From NCBI GenBank assembly GCA_964007475.1, contig OZ023274.1:54765678-54829677 (forward strand): a DNA stretch of 64,000 nt. The letters are read 5' to 3'. The translations under genes were made by a program, and so were the position numbers. Below, piece by piece: positions 36,958 through 52,600 of this stretch. The stretch's first letter is position 1. Each line of letters starts with the position of its first letter. The DNA is from Hybos culiciformis. Lineage: Eukaryota > Arthropoda > Insecta > Diptera > Hybotidae. The notes under the pieces were generated by a model. It saw nothing but the letters and a program-made list of their open reading frames with translations, searched no databases and was not told the DNA's origin.

Positions 36958-39470
36958 TATAATTTTTCCAAACTGGTTTTAAAAAGTTTGTTTTAGTTAA
37001 GTATATAGTTAGAAAATTTTTAAATAAATTGCATAATTTTACGTAATATTATATATAAAAATTCATAATTTTTTGTGCGGATTTGTAGAATTTTTTTGTG
37101 CATCACCTTTATATAATTTGAATTATTTCCAGATTGTTAAAGATTCTTCAATCTTATTATCATCGAATATTCTATTAAATGTAAATAAAAAGTTTTCGAC
37201 CAGGTTCGAAATTTATTTATGACAAGTATCTATAAATCAATACTTGTGATTACATCTGTGAATAAAATATCCAGTTCTTAATGGTTTTTATATAAAGATA
37301 TAAATATAAAATTTTGATACTATACAATAGAATAAGAAAATTTTAAGAACAATATTCTCGAAAACATTTTAATTACATTATCGCTTTTATAAATAAAAAT
37401 GCAGATTTTTCTGAAAGCATTAAATTTTTGTTTTTTTTTGCATATTCTTGAACTGATAATAAGAATTAAAAAATTTCATTGAACCGCTTTGAGGCTAAGT
37501 TTTGGAATTTCTGTAGTCACTAGAATTTTTATTAAAGTCATAATCAGGAAAATGTATTCTATATAAAAATACAACGTTTTGAAGTTTATTTTACTAAACA
37601 GACTCGTAATTATTATTATTTTTTTTTGGCATTTATTTGAACCACATAGATGAAGTTGAAACTGAGATAAAAAAGCATAAAGCTAATATTTTTTTTGCTT
37701 AAAGAAAAATTTTTTTTCTGTCTTTAAAGAAAATTGCCTTAAACATTTTCTCGTTTATTGTTTTTTTTTTTTTGGCATAAAATTAAAATTAATTTTTTTA
37801 CTTTATGTTCATTTTGTTTAAAAAAAAATCAGAAATTATGGAAGTTTTTTTTTTCGTGTTTACCTGTAAAGTTAACAAGGAAAAGGAAATGAAGCTGGAT
37901 TTTTATGCTTATACTATTTTTTGAATAAATCAACATTAAATATTGTGGGCTCCTCTAAACTTAAAAATATTTTTAAGCAACAAATAAGAATTAAAATACC
38001 CAGCCAACAAAATATATACAAATGTAAATCTAATTATAATCGTATCCTGCTTATTCCGATATTGCATACGAATAATATATTCTATATCTTTATAAAATTA
38101 TCCATTTAATATTTCATGGAAAAAAAATCAATTTTCTAACTTTAAAAAAAAGATAGATCCTTGCAGGTTTATTATCTCAATTCAAAGGAAGTATGGCAAA
38201 CTCTTAGTCTAATTGTCATAAATGCATATGCAAGAGTTGAGTGAGTGAAGGTGAAATGTTTCATTTTTATAAAAATCATTAAAAGAAAAGCCAGAGGCTA
38301 AAAAATAAACATTTAAAAATAAACCTTTCGAAAATGTATATTCTCTAGCACCTGTTGTTAAAAAAAAATATTTTTTTAAGTTCTTTAATGGACTGCACAT
38401 AAAAAGCAAAAATTCCAGTAAAGACGAAAATTCCCCTATTTAATTGTTAATAAATTAATATAAATTAAGATAAAATCATATTTTAAAAATAAGACATTTT
38501 AATTCATATTTTCTTCTTATCATTATTTTAATTTTCTTAGTTAAACATGTGAAATAAATCTGTATTTCAAACGTCTTAGGATTCTTATATTTTTTTATAT
38601 AACGTAATCTAGTTATTTTTAAGGAATCCTTCGAACTTAAAACGGATCGATGTAAGTTGTTTTTTTTCTGTGAATTTTATATTGAAGCTAGTGCATGGAA
38701 AACATATGTGATGTACGTAAAACCTTATAGTGTAAAGAAAGGTATTTATTTATCCATTATAGATATTACATACAAGATACAACATCCTTGTTGTAAATAT
38801 TTAAATCAATAAAAACTTCTTAAAACACGAGCTACTTACTTTAAAACAAATTAAAAAAAAAAATATGCTTGTTAAAAAATTCTTCTTTTTTTTCCAAAAT
38901 TACAAATCATTAATAAATTAAATACCAAATTTATAAATTTAATACTTGGTGTCTATATATTCCAATCCTGACAACGTTTTTTATTCAACACATTTTTAAC
39001 ATTAAAATAAAATTGGCATTTTTATTAGCAAATTTTTATGATCTTTATTTAAAAAAATATTTAAATATTTCTTTTTAAATCATTCAATTTTTTATTTCAA
39101 AAATTGTATATGAATAAAATTCGTTTTCCATAAAATTGAAACAGAATATTAGTTTAAAATGATTCTCTTGATAATAAACATTAAATTCCGGGATATGTTA
39201 TTGAAATTCAATTAGCTTCTTTTTTTTTTCTTTCTTTTAACTAAAAAAGATGTAAAAGAAAATTTTTATTTATAAATAATCTTCTTCATTTTATTAATAT
39301 TTTTTCTTCTTTAAATTTAAAATCTTATACTTATGTATACCTATATGTATCTAAGGAAAAAATTCTGATAAATTTTTCAATAAACTCAATCCAAATATAA
39401 AAAAAATATGTATTTCTTTTTTTGTTTAATTTATCTTTGTTTTTCAACTTTTTTAAGGAAACAACATAAC

Positions 39471-39487
39471 TTTCTTTCTTTCTTTCT
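39471..39487 (+). repeat. (TTTC)4 microsatellite
   Basis: Four uninterrupted TTTC units are followed by T. It is short and pyrimidine-only. Confidence 0.8.
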
Positions 39488-40180
39488 AATTCTTAATATT
39501 TTATTAATACGAGTGAAATTCTTATATTGAATTCTTCTGGATATGAATTACATATTTTGTGCCAAATAAATTTTTTCTTATGATATAGAAATGTTTTGAT
39601 TTTGGGTGAATGTCGCAAAATTTGTTTATTTTTTATTCTGTAATTTCTATAATTATAATTTTATGTCCCTTATAACCGCAGCCGAATAATTTGATTATTA
39701 CGAATTAAATAACTTGAAGTTGGTCAACTAATTGAACTGCCAATAAAGTCAGAAGAGATTTGAATGAAAAACTATCAGGTTTACATTTATGAAGTAACAA
39801 AACAGGTAGAGGAAATTTCACACAAAAAAAAAAAAAAAAAAAACTAGTGAGGCAAATCTAGAATATGGTATCCGTTGTTAAATCTTATGTTTTTAAAATT
39901 GGCTGTTTTTCCTTGTTAAAAATAATTATATATGAATTTTGATATATTTATGAATTTTACTTTGTTTTTTTTTTTTTCGTTTATTTGAAATAATAATGTT
40001 TTTTTAAGTAACAATAATAAATGAGGCGATGCGATGAAAAGGGTGCAAAAGGTACGAAATATAACCGAAGAAAGCTAAATGTAACTCAAATGACATGAAA
40101 CTGGAAAATTTTTTTAATCTCAAATTTTGAACTTAAGTTTGTGATGGTCAAGTATGAACTACTATTATTATAAAAACTAA

Positions 40181-40224
40181 ATTGTAAATTGTAAAAATTG
40201 TAAAAATTGTAAAAATTGTAACAA
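40181..40224 (+). repeat. Minisatellite, 9-bp unit ATTGTAAAA
   Basis: There are about 4.7 copies of ATTGTAAAA; the first is two bases short and the last is diverged. Confidence 0.85.
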
Positions 40225-40780
40225 AATGTATCTTTGTATGAATTGTTATATGTCCATTTTAAAACTTAAAAATTTAAGAAGAACTATTTATCAAAAAATA
40301 TTTAAGCATAAATACACTATACCAAATTATCAAAATTGAAAAAATATGATACAAAACTTTTTTGAAATACCAATTTTGATAGAAAAATATTATTCTTCGA
40401 TTGCAAAAAATATTTATATTCTTTTTTAAATATTTTGATATTTTGATAGTTTATAGTTTATGTTAAAAAAAAGCTTAAGTCAAATTCTTTGTGGACTATG
40501 TCCATAAAAAATTTTAGACGATAAAAATTTATAGTTGGATTTCCAAATAGGTACATTAGGCTCGAACCTAGGAAACAATAATGGATGGCGAAATATTAGT
40601 AATAATTATAGGCGACAATTGAATAAAAATATAAAACGTTAAGATCCAAATTTGAATAATAATTTTTCATAAGGAATTTATTTAATAAAAAAAAATTATT
40701 ATTTAAATATGTATTTCCGAAAAGAAATGTTTAAAGCGACCATAAGCAGAGTAAGACTAAATCCGCCACTGGAAAAATCA

Positions 40781-40816
40781 ATAAATTTTAATAAAAAAAA
40801 TTTTATTAAAATTTAT
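40781..40816. repeat. Perfect 16-bp inverted repeat with AAAA loop
   Basis: ATAAATTTTAATAAAA (40781-40796) and TTTTATTAAAATTTAT (40801-40816) are exact reverse complements. It consists entirely of A and T. Confidence 0.85.
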
Positions 40817-43761
40817 AATTTTATTTTCAATCAATATTGTTGCAGTAATTAAAAAGTTTGTTTATAATTATAAAATTAAATATAACAAACCACCCTCACG
40901 TCAAAAATAATAAACCAAATTAAACAATTTTTTTGTGATGTTTTTGTGGACATTTTAACTTTATCTCGGTTAAAAAAATAATAATAATAACATTAAGGAA
41001 ATGAGGCATAAAACTTTTTCTTATCAGATTGGAAAATTTCTAAAATCCTGCAAAATAATAATGCCATTAAAATAATATAATGTGTAAGGAAAGCACCGAA
41101 AAAAAAAATTGAAATTATATTTATTGAAAAACGACGACAACGACGGTTTATTAATTTTCATGACAATATACATCAACAATGGAGAAATTTCAATATTTTA
41201 AAAGGAATTCAAAAATGACGAAAAAAAAAATAAATATTTCTTTAAATGGATTTGGTTTTCTTTTCTTAAAATATATATTGTATTTTTGTTTTCTTTTATT
41301 TTTTTTTTTTCATCTCAACGTTAACATTTTCATTGAAATGATTGTTATGCTTAATGCATAACTTATAACAACTATACAAAATATTTTATGTTTATTAAAA
41401 GAAAAAAAAGTGAAAAGCTATATTATACTCTCTACTACATAAACATAATATAGTAGTTTGAAAAATAAAATTGTAACTGCTGGAAAAATAAAAAACACCC
41501 GGAAATTATGCCATTTCGCATTTTTTACTCAAATTTTAATTTAGCAAAAAAAATTTCATAAACATAGAATTGCTAGTTGAAATTTCAATATAATAAATTT
41601 TAATTTTTTTTCGAATTTTTGAACCGCAATAATTTTATCTTTTTTAATTGAGTCGCAACATTTGTCCGTCTTTTCGATTCTTTTTGCTAATGCTTTGGTC
41701 CCAGAATATTCAATTAATTTTAATAAAAATTACAAAACGTAAGATATTAATTTTTTTTTCATTATTTGTAAAATGAATTTTTAAAAATATTTCAAAATTT
41801 AATTTAATTTTTTACAAAATTAGTAAATTATTTTAAGTTTGCTAGAGTGCTGTAATGATGAAGTGGCGGAGTGTATTGTTGTCCTGCTAGTACAATTTTG
41901 AATTCATCATGTGTTCCGTTTTTTCAATAATTAGCAAAAAATAATTAATATTTTAATAACTAATGTTGAAATTTACAAATTTTTGAAAAATTCTTCACCA
42001 ATACCAAAAAGAAGACACCAGCTACAGTCACACAGTTCCCTTTTAGTTAACGCAATAAAATATTTTTTTTTTTTGACTTGAATTCTACAATATTAAAAGA
42101 CTGGAAACGGAACAGAAACTAAATTAAAGTTTTTATTACAATTTATTTTTTTTATAATACTTGTTGTTTTGTATAAATAATTTTTTTTTTCTCTTATATT
42201 TTCATATTTTCCAAGTTTTTATATTTTTTGAAAAAAGTAAAAAAAAAAAAAAAAAGTGTTTAGGAAAAATATTTTCCTTGAAATTTCTTTTAAAAGCTTT
42301 ATGATTTGCATTATTAAATTTTCCCAACTGAAAAACATTTTAATTTTCAGAGGAAAAAAATAAAAAAAATAATAGAATGTACATATTTTTAAGGTTCCGC
42401 AATTGTCATAATTTTTTTTTTTTTTTTTATTTAATGCTGCGTACGAATATTTTATAATTTTGACTTATCACAGTTTGAAAAAACTTAATGAAAGAAACAT
42501 TTTTTGAACAAATTTATTGGGCAAACTTGATTGCAACAGATACTGATAAAAAATTGATATAAAAGATATTATTTTGGACTGATAGTTAGATAGTCTTCAG
42601 GATATAGGATTTCTTCTTTTCATGTCTGTTTCGTACAAAGATAAAATAAAAGAAGATTTATTAAAATTTCAGTCTTAACCATCACAGCCTATATTTTTAA
42701 TATTTCATCAAAATCATAATCTTATAAGCAAACATTATAAATTAAGCTTAAATTTAGTAAACATATAACATGTTAAAATCCTCTTTTGGGTGTGCCTGTT
42801 TAGAAATAATAATTGTTTTCGTTAGTTCTTCATATGATTTAAACCAATAGTACACTTAAAATATTAAAGCTTATTACAAAAAAAAAACATATTTTTGAAT
42901 TCATCTGTTGAAGTTTCATATGTAGGTTGCAAATTTATAACTCACAAAAAATAATTGTATTCAAAATAATTTCTTTAAGTTCCTTATATGTCCAAATTTT
43001 AATACTCACTCACACACAACATCAACATTAACGACATAATATCTTAAGGTATGAAATCTAGTACATAATTATAAGCTTTTATTTTCCAATAAATTTTTTT
43101 AAATATTTCTCCATAAATATTTTTGGATAAGCTATGTAAATTTTTCAAATATAAATTTGGAATCTAATATATTGTGTGTGCTTTAGTTTAGTAGTAGAAA
43201 GGTATATAATTACTTTATTGTAATGAATATGCAAAAAACACAGAGAAAGCAATGGAAAAAATCCAAAGTAAATTAATTTTTTTTGGGAAAAAATGAAAAA
43301 GTTTTAAAAACTCATCAGCATATTTCACCTACCTATTGCAAAAAAAAAGATTGTGTTAATTTTTTGTTTTTTGTTTGCTTCCTTATGCTTGTGCATAAAT
43401 TAAATAAAAGGAAAAAGCATTATATTCAAAATGAACAACCCTCAAAAAATTATTCAACATTATAAATTCAAATTTTGTTAAACTAAAGAAGTTAAAGTTT
43501 TTATGTTTAATTTTTTTTTTTTTTTTTCATAAAATAAATTAAATTCATCAATTTAAATTTTTTTTTTTTTTTTAATTTTGAGATATTTATTAATTAAAAA
43601 ACAAAAATTTTTAATTTAAAGTTGGTAATGAGAAAAACTTTACATACTTAAAGTAATAAAAAGTAATTATTCATAAAACTTTAAATTTTTGGCGTTTGAA
43701 ACAAAACGAAATTATTTAATGTGAATAATTGAGAAAAATTTGTTTTTAAAATATTAATGCA

Positions 43762-43935
43762 GGGATGGGCTTGTCATTACAACGTGTATGATTCGACCTT
43801 ACAACCACGAAATGCGATATTTGTGCAATGAACTTGTTCACATTTACAGGATCAATTTGGTCCTAAAAAGTTGACATCACGTTCGTTATGATTTCTAACG
43901 TTATCAGGTGAAGAGATAGTCTATTCTATTCAAAC
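43762..43935. other. Unrecognised GC-richer patch, possible decayed coding remnant
   Basis: This stretch is clearly less AT-rich than its flanks. On the minus strand one frame reads NERDVNFLGPN, a stop, then CKCEQVHCTNIAFRGCKVES before the next stop; the plus strand frame reads MIRPYNHEMRYLCNELVHIY. Neither is recognised and both are broken. A fossil mobile element or gene fragment is possible, and so is chance. Confidence 0.2.
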
Positions 43936-46634
43936 GATATAATTCAATTAAGTAGTTATATGTACAGTGCAAAAAAAAATTTCACAATATAAATTAATTG
44001 ATAATAAAATTTGGAAAACTTATTATTAGGAAAAATCCTCTATACAGCTAAATTAATGGTCAAAATTATTAATTAAAATACTTATTCAAATTATACCAAA
44101 AAAAATAATAATAAATAAACCATGTATATAAAGGACATATTAAAGGAATCCTTAATTTCGTTCAATAATATTTATATCGATTATTTATTGTCGCATTATG
44201 AGCAAAAAAAAATGGTAAAATTCATTTTCATCAAAAATTCTCCAAATCCATTAGTAAAATTAGTTTTCTATTTGATTGAAATAGATGAATTATAAAAAAT
44301 ACAAAAATTTATCATATTTTTTATTTTCATATTTTTTATCAATTTTCCCTATATAAAATTTTCATGTATCATAATTTTATAAATTTTCCCTTTTTACGTT
44401 AGAAATAAATATCATAAGTACTTATTGGAGAATAAGTATAATATGTATATTGTGTGGTATAACGAACTCTATAAAAAGAAAAACTTTATAATTTTCTCAT
44501 GTACAGTTTTTATAGAAAGGAAAAAATTTGGGTTCTTAAAAGTTATATCGTCAAACTATCTTGAAGATAAGAAAAATTTACTTGTTATTAATTTTTTTTT
44601 TTTTTTTTGGATTAATGATTTTACTTTAGTATTATATACGGAGAAACGATTGGATTATATAGTATTGTAGTACGATCTTGATTTTATGTATATTTTAGAG
44701 TTCTAATAAGTTCTGTGACTTTATTTCTTTGTCTTATTTAAAAAAGGACTGAAAATGTTCTAATTACTTTTGGAGTAGATCAATTGTTATGCTCATGAAT
44801 TTATCAAAAGGCCTCACCAACACAAAATTATATTTTTCTCCAGAAACAAAAAATTAATTGAAACTTTTATGAAATTGCCAAATAAAATTAAGAAACAAGG
44901 GATGAATTTTATTTTTAATATAATAAAATATCCTCCTTTTCCTTTTTAAATGATCAATAAAGTCCCCTCTGTTAAGTAATAAATAAAAAACAACAACAAA
45001 AAAATAGTCCAATCCACATTATGATATTATTATATTATTATAAAATCTAGGTCTAGGTCATTGTTCACACATGAAATATTTATAACAAACATTACAAAAG
45101 ACTAAATAAAAAATCAAAATAAAAACAAAATAGAAAATGAAAAAGTGAAAATTTATTATTTACTTTGACCCTACCTAAATGCCGAAATTTTATTGAAAGA
45201 TAAATGTAATAAAAATGTTAAAACTATATATATATAATAAGTGTCAGTGAGTTTAATTGAATTTCATATGGAAGAAATTTATTGATAAAGTTCGTGACCT
45301 AAACTTTTGTGGAAAAAAATCTTTTAAGTTTAAGAATTTTAAAAAAGTTCTCCTCAAGTACTAAATTTGGGAGAAGCTACTAATATACGAAGCTTCCAAC
45401 AATGTTTTCTGAGTACGATTCGAGAAAAATGTATTTTGAGTGCTTTCTTCACACTCGATTCGATAAGTTTTAAATAATCTTGCCGAAAATTTCAGAACAT
45501 CAATTAAAACTTCCATTTGATGACAGATATTTTCAAAATTTTTATTCTTTTGTAATTAAACCTGGTTGAAAAAGTAAAAAGCTCAAAGTTTTCAATTTTA
45601 TATGTTTATGGTTTCAAATAAAATTTCTTCTGGTATTTGAGTTTTTTGGGTTAATAGGATGTTGTCTTTAAAAATATTTAAAAACCATATCAACATTATT
45701 AGAATAATTATATTGAATCTTTTAAATTTAAATTAAAAATTCTTCTTATAAAACTTTTTCGCTTCACAAAATTTTCATTTCATTTATGTACAAATAATAC
45801 AAAGTTTTTGCGAAAGTAAATGATACAAAAATAATATAAACCCTAAAGAGGGAGTATTTTTTTCTTATACACTAATCCTTTTCTGCACAGGAACAGGAAA
45901 TTAGTTGTGTCCTTTTTTCTTTCTTAAATCTTTCTAGGATAACGCTACAAAATAACATACTCTCAAGGACTATTTTACTGGGCGGATTTTTTATTTTCTA
46001 AAAATAAGATTGAAATTCAAAAAAAAAAAAAAAAAGAACCCAAAAATTTAATATTTTTCCATCAAATTTACGTCACAATAACATTGAAGGATTGAATCAA
46101 AAAAAAAAAAATGAAAAATAAGGAATGAAATTAAATTATTATTGCGTGTTTGTAGGTCATACTTTAAAACGAAATTCAATTTTGGTTTTTTCCCATTCTA
46201 AAATACTTCGAATTATTTGTGTTGTTTCCCTCATATATAAAAAAAAAAAATTTTTCTTTACATATAGAAGCCTTAAAGGATATTTTACTTTCTTTTTTCC
46301 CACAAACGAAATAGGTTTTAAATAATTTTTTTCTTATGTGAAATTTCAAAAAAAAAATAAAAATAAAATCAATATTATTTAGCATAAAATAAAAACAAAA
46401 TTATAGGTACATATATCGTATATACATATTTTTTGAACAGAAAATAAATTGAAGTAATTTACCGAAAAAAAAAAGTAAAACCTAACCCGTTCTCTTTAAA
46501 TGGTAAGGGATTTGGTTAAAAATAAAAAGGTGTTACTTTTTTTTCCAAAAAGAATAAAATGTGGTTAAAAAAGAATGACACGCCTTGAAGTAAACTTTCA
46601 GAAATACAATATTTGGAGCCAGGAATCGTATACG

Positions 46635-46672
46635 AATCTATCCTGGGAGTCTATCTGTATTTCGGATAGATT
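46635..46672. repeat. Inverted repeat, 9-bp stem and 20-nt loop
   Basis: AATCTATCC at 46635-46643 pairs with GGATAGATT at 46664-46672. It lies in a slightly GC-richer patch (46560-46760) that I cannot assign. Confidence 0.6.
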
Positions 46673-49600
46673 TCACGAAAAACGTGCCAAAAACTCATTC
46701 TTGAACTTATAGATATTTACGAAATAGTAAGATCAATGGTTGATCTCAGTACCCTGATTAGCATAAATTAATTATACGAACTTGAAAAAAAAAAAAGAAT
46801 TATTAGTGAGAAAAACTCATTCTAAAGTCTATAAAAAATAAGCTCAAATGACAATTAAAACTTTTTTTTTATCTAAGAACCTTCGTCTACACATTCATAA
46901 CCTTCTATCTATATTATCCTTTACAAAAAACCTCAACTAAACATATCCTGTATTAAATTTAAATAGATTCTAACATAAAAACTTTTAAAAAATGACATCC
47001 AAAAATTGTCAGAAATATTACAATTTCTGGTACGATGTCAATAAAACTTAAACTTAATAAAAAATAGTTACTAATTGAAATTTGCATGCCGTCATCACAT
47101 ATTCTGAGCAGAGTACATGACATGCATGTCTCTTCTTTCGTTTTTATTTTTTTGTTCATTTATTTTAAATGTTTTATAACTACAAATATATGCATATTTA
47201 TATACGATGTTAACGAATTTATCTTATGCATTCTTTTATAATGATTTGAAACAAAAAAAAGAATTAAAGTTTTTATCTATTCTTGAAACACAAATTTTTT
47301 TTTATTATATCAATTACACAGATTTTGTTTAGTTCAATTACAATTACAGGTAAATTTAGTAATACATGATTTTCATTTTCCAAAGTTTTCATTACTAACA
47401 GAATGGATAATTTGTTAATGATTATCTGAAAAAAGTTGCAATATTAAGTGCAGAATTGTTGATTTCTTAAAATGCGCCATATTTTTATAGACAATAGAAG
47501 TATAATTTATAAATTTCTAAATGCAAGAATTTATAAATATATACTTATAAAAATAATAAAATATAAGAAATTAAAATTCTAGTATGAAATCATAGAAGGC
47601 TCACTATATAGTAATAACAAGTAAAAGCTTATTAAAATTTAAATAAAACCAATAGCGGAATTTATAAAATTTTATTCGAAAGCAAAAGTTTAACTAATTT
47701 TAAAAAGGCAAAAGTATATTCTTTAAACTTTTTAATTTTTTAACTTTTTAGCTTCTTCTTTCAGTTTCGTCGAAATCAACGTACCTGCTGGAATATCAAA
47801 TATTCAAATTTCTCTGCGAACTGTATATTATACAAAAATTTAAATTCCTGATTAAAAAAAAAAATAAAAAAAAAAAAAATTAATAATATTTTTCAATCAT
47901 TTTAACATTTTCTCGTTTAGTTTTATAGCGAAGTTGTTTGCATTTCAAGCATGAAAATTTAATTAGTGAAACAAGGAAAAAATATGAAATATAAAAAAAA
48001 AAAAAACGAAACAATAAAAGCAATCATAACAGAAACACAATAAAACAAACCAGAATAAATTAAAAGTACGTAGATGAATTAATAAATACATACTAAAATA
48101 TTACGCGATAGAAAAAAAAAAAAAAAAACAAAAAGAAAAGCAAATCGTTATTTACAAGAAATGATGTAAATATTTTTTCAACAGCTTGATTAATGTTGAT
48201 TTAAAATGTTTAATTTTTTTTTCTTTTGATTTTGCGTTAAGGTAATTGCGATAATGTGATTTTAGAAATTAGCAGAATACAAATATTACAAATATTTATA
48301 TATAGAACAGTATGGGAGCCGTTTTCAAAATTTCAATTTAAAATCACAGAATCACAAACTTTAGCTTGATTGAAAGTGAACAGAATTTCTGACAATTTGT
48401 AATTCATATAATCTTGGTCAAATAGTTTGATAGTTATAAAAAGATTTTAGGGCGGAAAGAGAGAAACTAAAAATATTTAGTCCATTTCTTTATTTTTGTT
48501 GAAAAACGAGCTAAATATCTGCCACAATAAGGTCTATGCTATAATATCGAATTAGGACAAACATTTCTTATTTTATTACATTATAATGGATTAAGTCCAA
48601 AAAGGTACAGAACTTACTGTTTCAAATATAGTTAATTTTAGTCCCCTTATAATAAAAATCTAACATTTTCAGAGCTTTTTTAGTAAATAAAAATCTAGAA
48701 TTTTTAAAGATAAAGATGAAGCTAATTTTGTGCCATCGTAAATGTGCTATGTTAAAACCAAATCCGTTATGACTTTTTTTTTTTTTAATTAATATTAATG
48801 AATTTTTTTAACAATAATTGTTTGACATAAATACAAAAGCTATCGTTCCAAGGACATTCTGAATATATGTACATACAACAACAAAAAACAAGAAACAATT
48901 ATTTTATCCCTTTTTTTTTTTTTTAATTTGTGTTGTGAAAATATTTATTGTGCAAACCATCATTCATATTCATAAATTTTCCAAAAAAACACACTCAATT
49001 TTTTCAAATTACATCGACAAACTGAATTTTTCTCTTTTTCATAGAATAATAAAAAACTCTTATTCAAAAATATATACATATATCTTTATATATCTTTTCT
49101 GTTTTATTTTTTCATTGCATCAATATTTTCACGCTTTGTTTAAAGAAAAATAAATATTTATCATAAATTTTTAATAATAAATTGCTTGGCATTAAATTTA
49201 TCAAAATTTCTTAAAAATTTCTTTTTAATATTTCAATATTAAATAGTCCTTATAATAAATTATAAAATAAAATCAATAAATATTTAATCGGATTAAATAT
49301 TAATCAACAATATTTCATACTTTTTTTCTAAGGAGTAATTGGCAAAAAAATAAAAGAAAATTAAAATGTTGAGAATAGAAATCGACGGCTTCTAGCTAAT
49401 AGGACGTGGTAGCTACTTTTTTTTATGAAAAAATCCGATTGATTTGGTAGAAATCAAGAAAATATTCTTTCGTACCAGGCTTTATTTTAAATAACTTTAT
49501 TTTGTAGTTTCAGACATCATCAGCTATCAAAAGCAGATTCTAAAAATTAAATATTTAACTATTTGTAGTTCGTCAGAATTTTTATCGGATATATTATTCC

Positions 49601-52600
49601 ATATTTTTGGACACTAACAGCAATTAAAATAAACGAAAAGTTACTACCAATCGCGATCACGAAAATCGTCTCATTTTATTGTCTAGCGCTAGCCAGGACT
49701 TCTAACCAAATTCAAATAATTTATAATACATATATGATATATATATAATTAATATTAATATAATTTTTGAAATGTGGCTTCGAATTGATACATTTTGTTT
49801 ATTTGAAAAAGTTCAAAATTTAACTTATAAGTATATATAGTTTCTCTTCAAAACAAAAGTCATTAATTTAACAAATTAATATTGGAAGCATAATACTTCA
49901 GCAGTGCATTTTATAAGAGAATTAACAATAATTATATATTTATTAATTATTGCCTTTAATGAAATAAGGAAAACTTTTCAAAGCAAAAAAATATATATAT
50001 AAAACTTAAATAATCCTATTAACTTTTTCATAAATAGGTCAAAAATCAAATTTAATCATTAAGAAAACTTTTTCATTTAATTTTCAACATGTTATAGTTG
50101 TACATCATAACACGAAGAGTTTCAGTAGTTCTTTATATAAATATAAATGTATTATACAAAACTATGAACAATTAACTATTTTCAAAGAAAAATATGTTTA
50201 TATCATTTCCTTTTTAATTCTGCCCGTATATTCTTTTGTCATTATTCACAATAATTTGGATGTCCTGAAGGACATTAAATAAATGTAAACAGAAAAGTTT
50301 ATTGTACTTACTATCTTTACATAGAATATAGGTATACTATTATATACACATGGATATATATTTTTTGGAAACTTTCAATAAGTTATTTTAGTACGCGCAA
50401 CATATCTACGTATGTAATAATCGTATGAATAAAAAATAAATAAATAAGATAAAAAGTTAATTTATCAAACTAATCCCAACTGTGCAATGTCACAATATGT
50501 AACCTGGTTCAATGGGACAAAAGTTATATTGGTATTATTATATGCTTAAGCAAATTTTCTTAAAGAAAAATAACAAAATAAAAAAAAATATATAGATGAT
50601 ATAATGTTAGCACACCCAGCCATATTCAGAGAAAATAGAAAAATCATTATAATATAAGTATGTACAGTAGGTACGTTAAAGATACATCTAAATCATTTTC
50701 TCCTCGTCAAGGTGTACCGAAAAATAAATATCCTTGTCAATTATTAATTCATATAAGTTCAAATCTTATAATAAAAAGAAGATTCATTCGGTTGGGCACT
50801 GGAATTTGAATTTCAAAAGTGATCATAATTAAATACATAATACTACTTTTTACAGTGGTTATAAGTTGCCAAGAGAACAAAAAAGAACAAAAATGAAGCA
50901 ACATTCTCTCGAGAGGCTAAATTTTTTATAATTAAATTATTTTTCAAGTACATAAATAAAATAACGATAAAAAAAATGTTTAGAACCTAGATACTCACAA
51001 GGACGGTGAACTTTTAATTTTAGTTAATCGCTTTATGTCAATCAAAATTTTTTGAATCACCCTAAAATTGATTGTTCGTTATGCTTTAAAATTGTATATA
51101 CATACATATAATATTCTAAATATAGAAAATAAATGAAATAAGGAAATTCCCAAAGCGATAATAAATCTGCTGCTTCTTTACAGGGAATCATATATTTTTT
51201 AATATCGCTTTTTTTTTTCAGTACACAGGTATAAAAAATAAGAAATGAGCTTATTTAGAATAGGAATAAATCTGTCATATGATCCGCCCGCGATCTTACT
51301 TGAACAGATCAAACTAGAAATTGTATTAATAACACAGAATCCATTTTTTCGTTACCATTGAGATCTCTAGTGGACTCGAAGAATATATATCTAGTCAAAG
51401 AGGTAACAATTAGAAATCGATAACAATTAAAATCAATAATTTAATTTAATTTTCTTGATAGAAGGTATTATTTTTATTTAGACAAAGAATAAATAGTATT
51501 AAATACATTAGATTTAAGTGAACTTGAAGGAATAAATGTACATTATATTCTTATATATTTACCAGCAATATCTCGTATTCGAAATATACGAGTAACAATA
51601 GATTTTATATGACGGGTAAAAATAGTTTTTATATGACTCGAAAATTTGAGCGCCAAAAAGATTTTTAGAATTTTTTATTCATATTTCGATAATAATAAAA
51701 TTTGCTTATAACAACTTTTATTTAAAAAATATTCATTTAATCTATCTAACGACGAAATATTCAAACTTCATTTTTAAATATCTTCTCAACAGATTTCTTA
51801 ACATAAATTTAAAAATTGAAAATAATGACTTTGCATAAAAACAATTTTATTCTGTTTACTAAATGGGTTCTCGAAATTGCATCTAACACACTAAGTGGAT
51901 TTATTTTTACTTCATTAAGAAGTTTATAAAGGAGACAAATAATGATCTCCTCTCTGTTAAATGTTCTTTCCAAATACGATAGAATTGTTTTTTGTTGTCA
52001 AATAAGGATACCATATTATAAGAATTATGTGAAGGTAAAAGAAAATTTGTTAATTTTCTTTTTTTTTACTTGTATATTTTCCCTACACCTAACTATATAT
52101 AATGTGCGTTTATATACACGTATTGTAAGTACTTAGAAGCTATTTTTATGAATAATATATTAAGAAATGTACCAGTATCAGTGCTTTATAATAATTTATA
52201 TTTAATGTTGTTGAATGTAGGTACCTTTAATATTTTGTAAGGAGATTAAAAGCTTCAATTCCATTTATGACAATTGAAGATAAGAATTATATTTCGAAGT
52301 TAGATACTTAAATGAGTTTCAATAATTTAGAAGTATATGTATAAATTTAAGATGACTATAATGACTGGGAATGATTTATTTATATTGAATATTATCAAAA
52401 AATTAATTTCAGTGAATGAATATCGAGAACAAAGCAAACTCCAGCCTTGTACTAAAACTTACTTCAGACAGGGTCTAAAGAACATTCCATGGTCATTTTA
52501 TTTCTGTAAATTCAACTTATTTTTTTTAACTCTAATTGTTGACATGTGACATTTTAAATAAGTTTTCTTTAATAATCTTCATGCAATTCCTACTTGTTGG

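Noticed and set aside
42463..42700. TATCACAG and CATCACAG words resembling miR-2/miR-11 seeds.
   Set aside because: Only the seed-like 8 bases match; the rest of the mature sequences and a hairpin precursor are absent.
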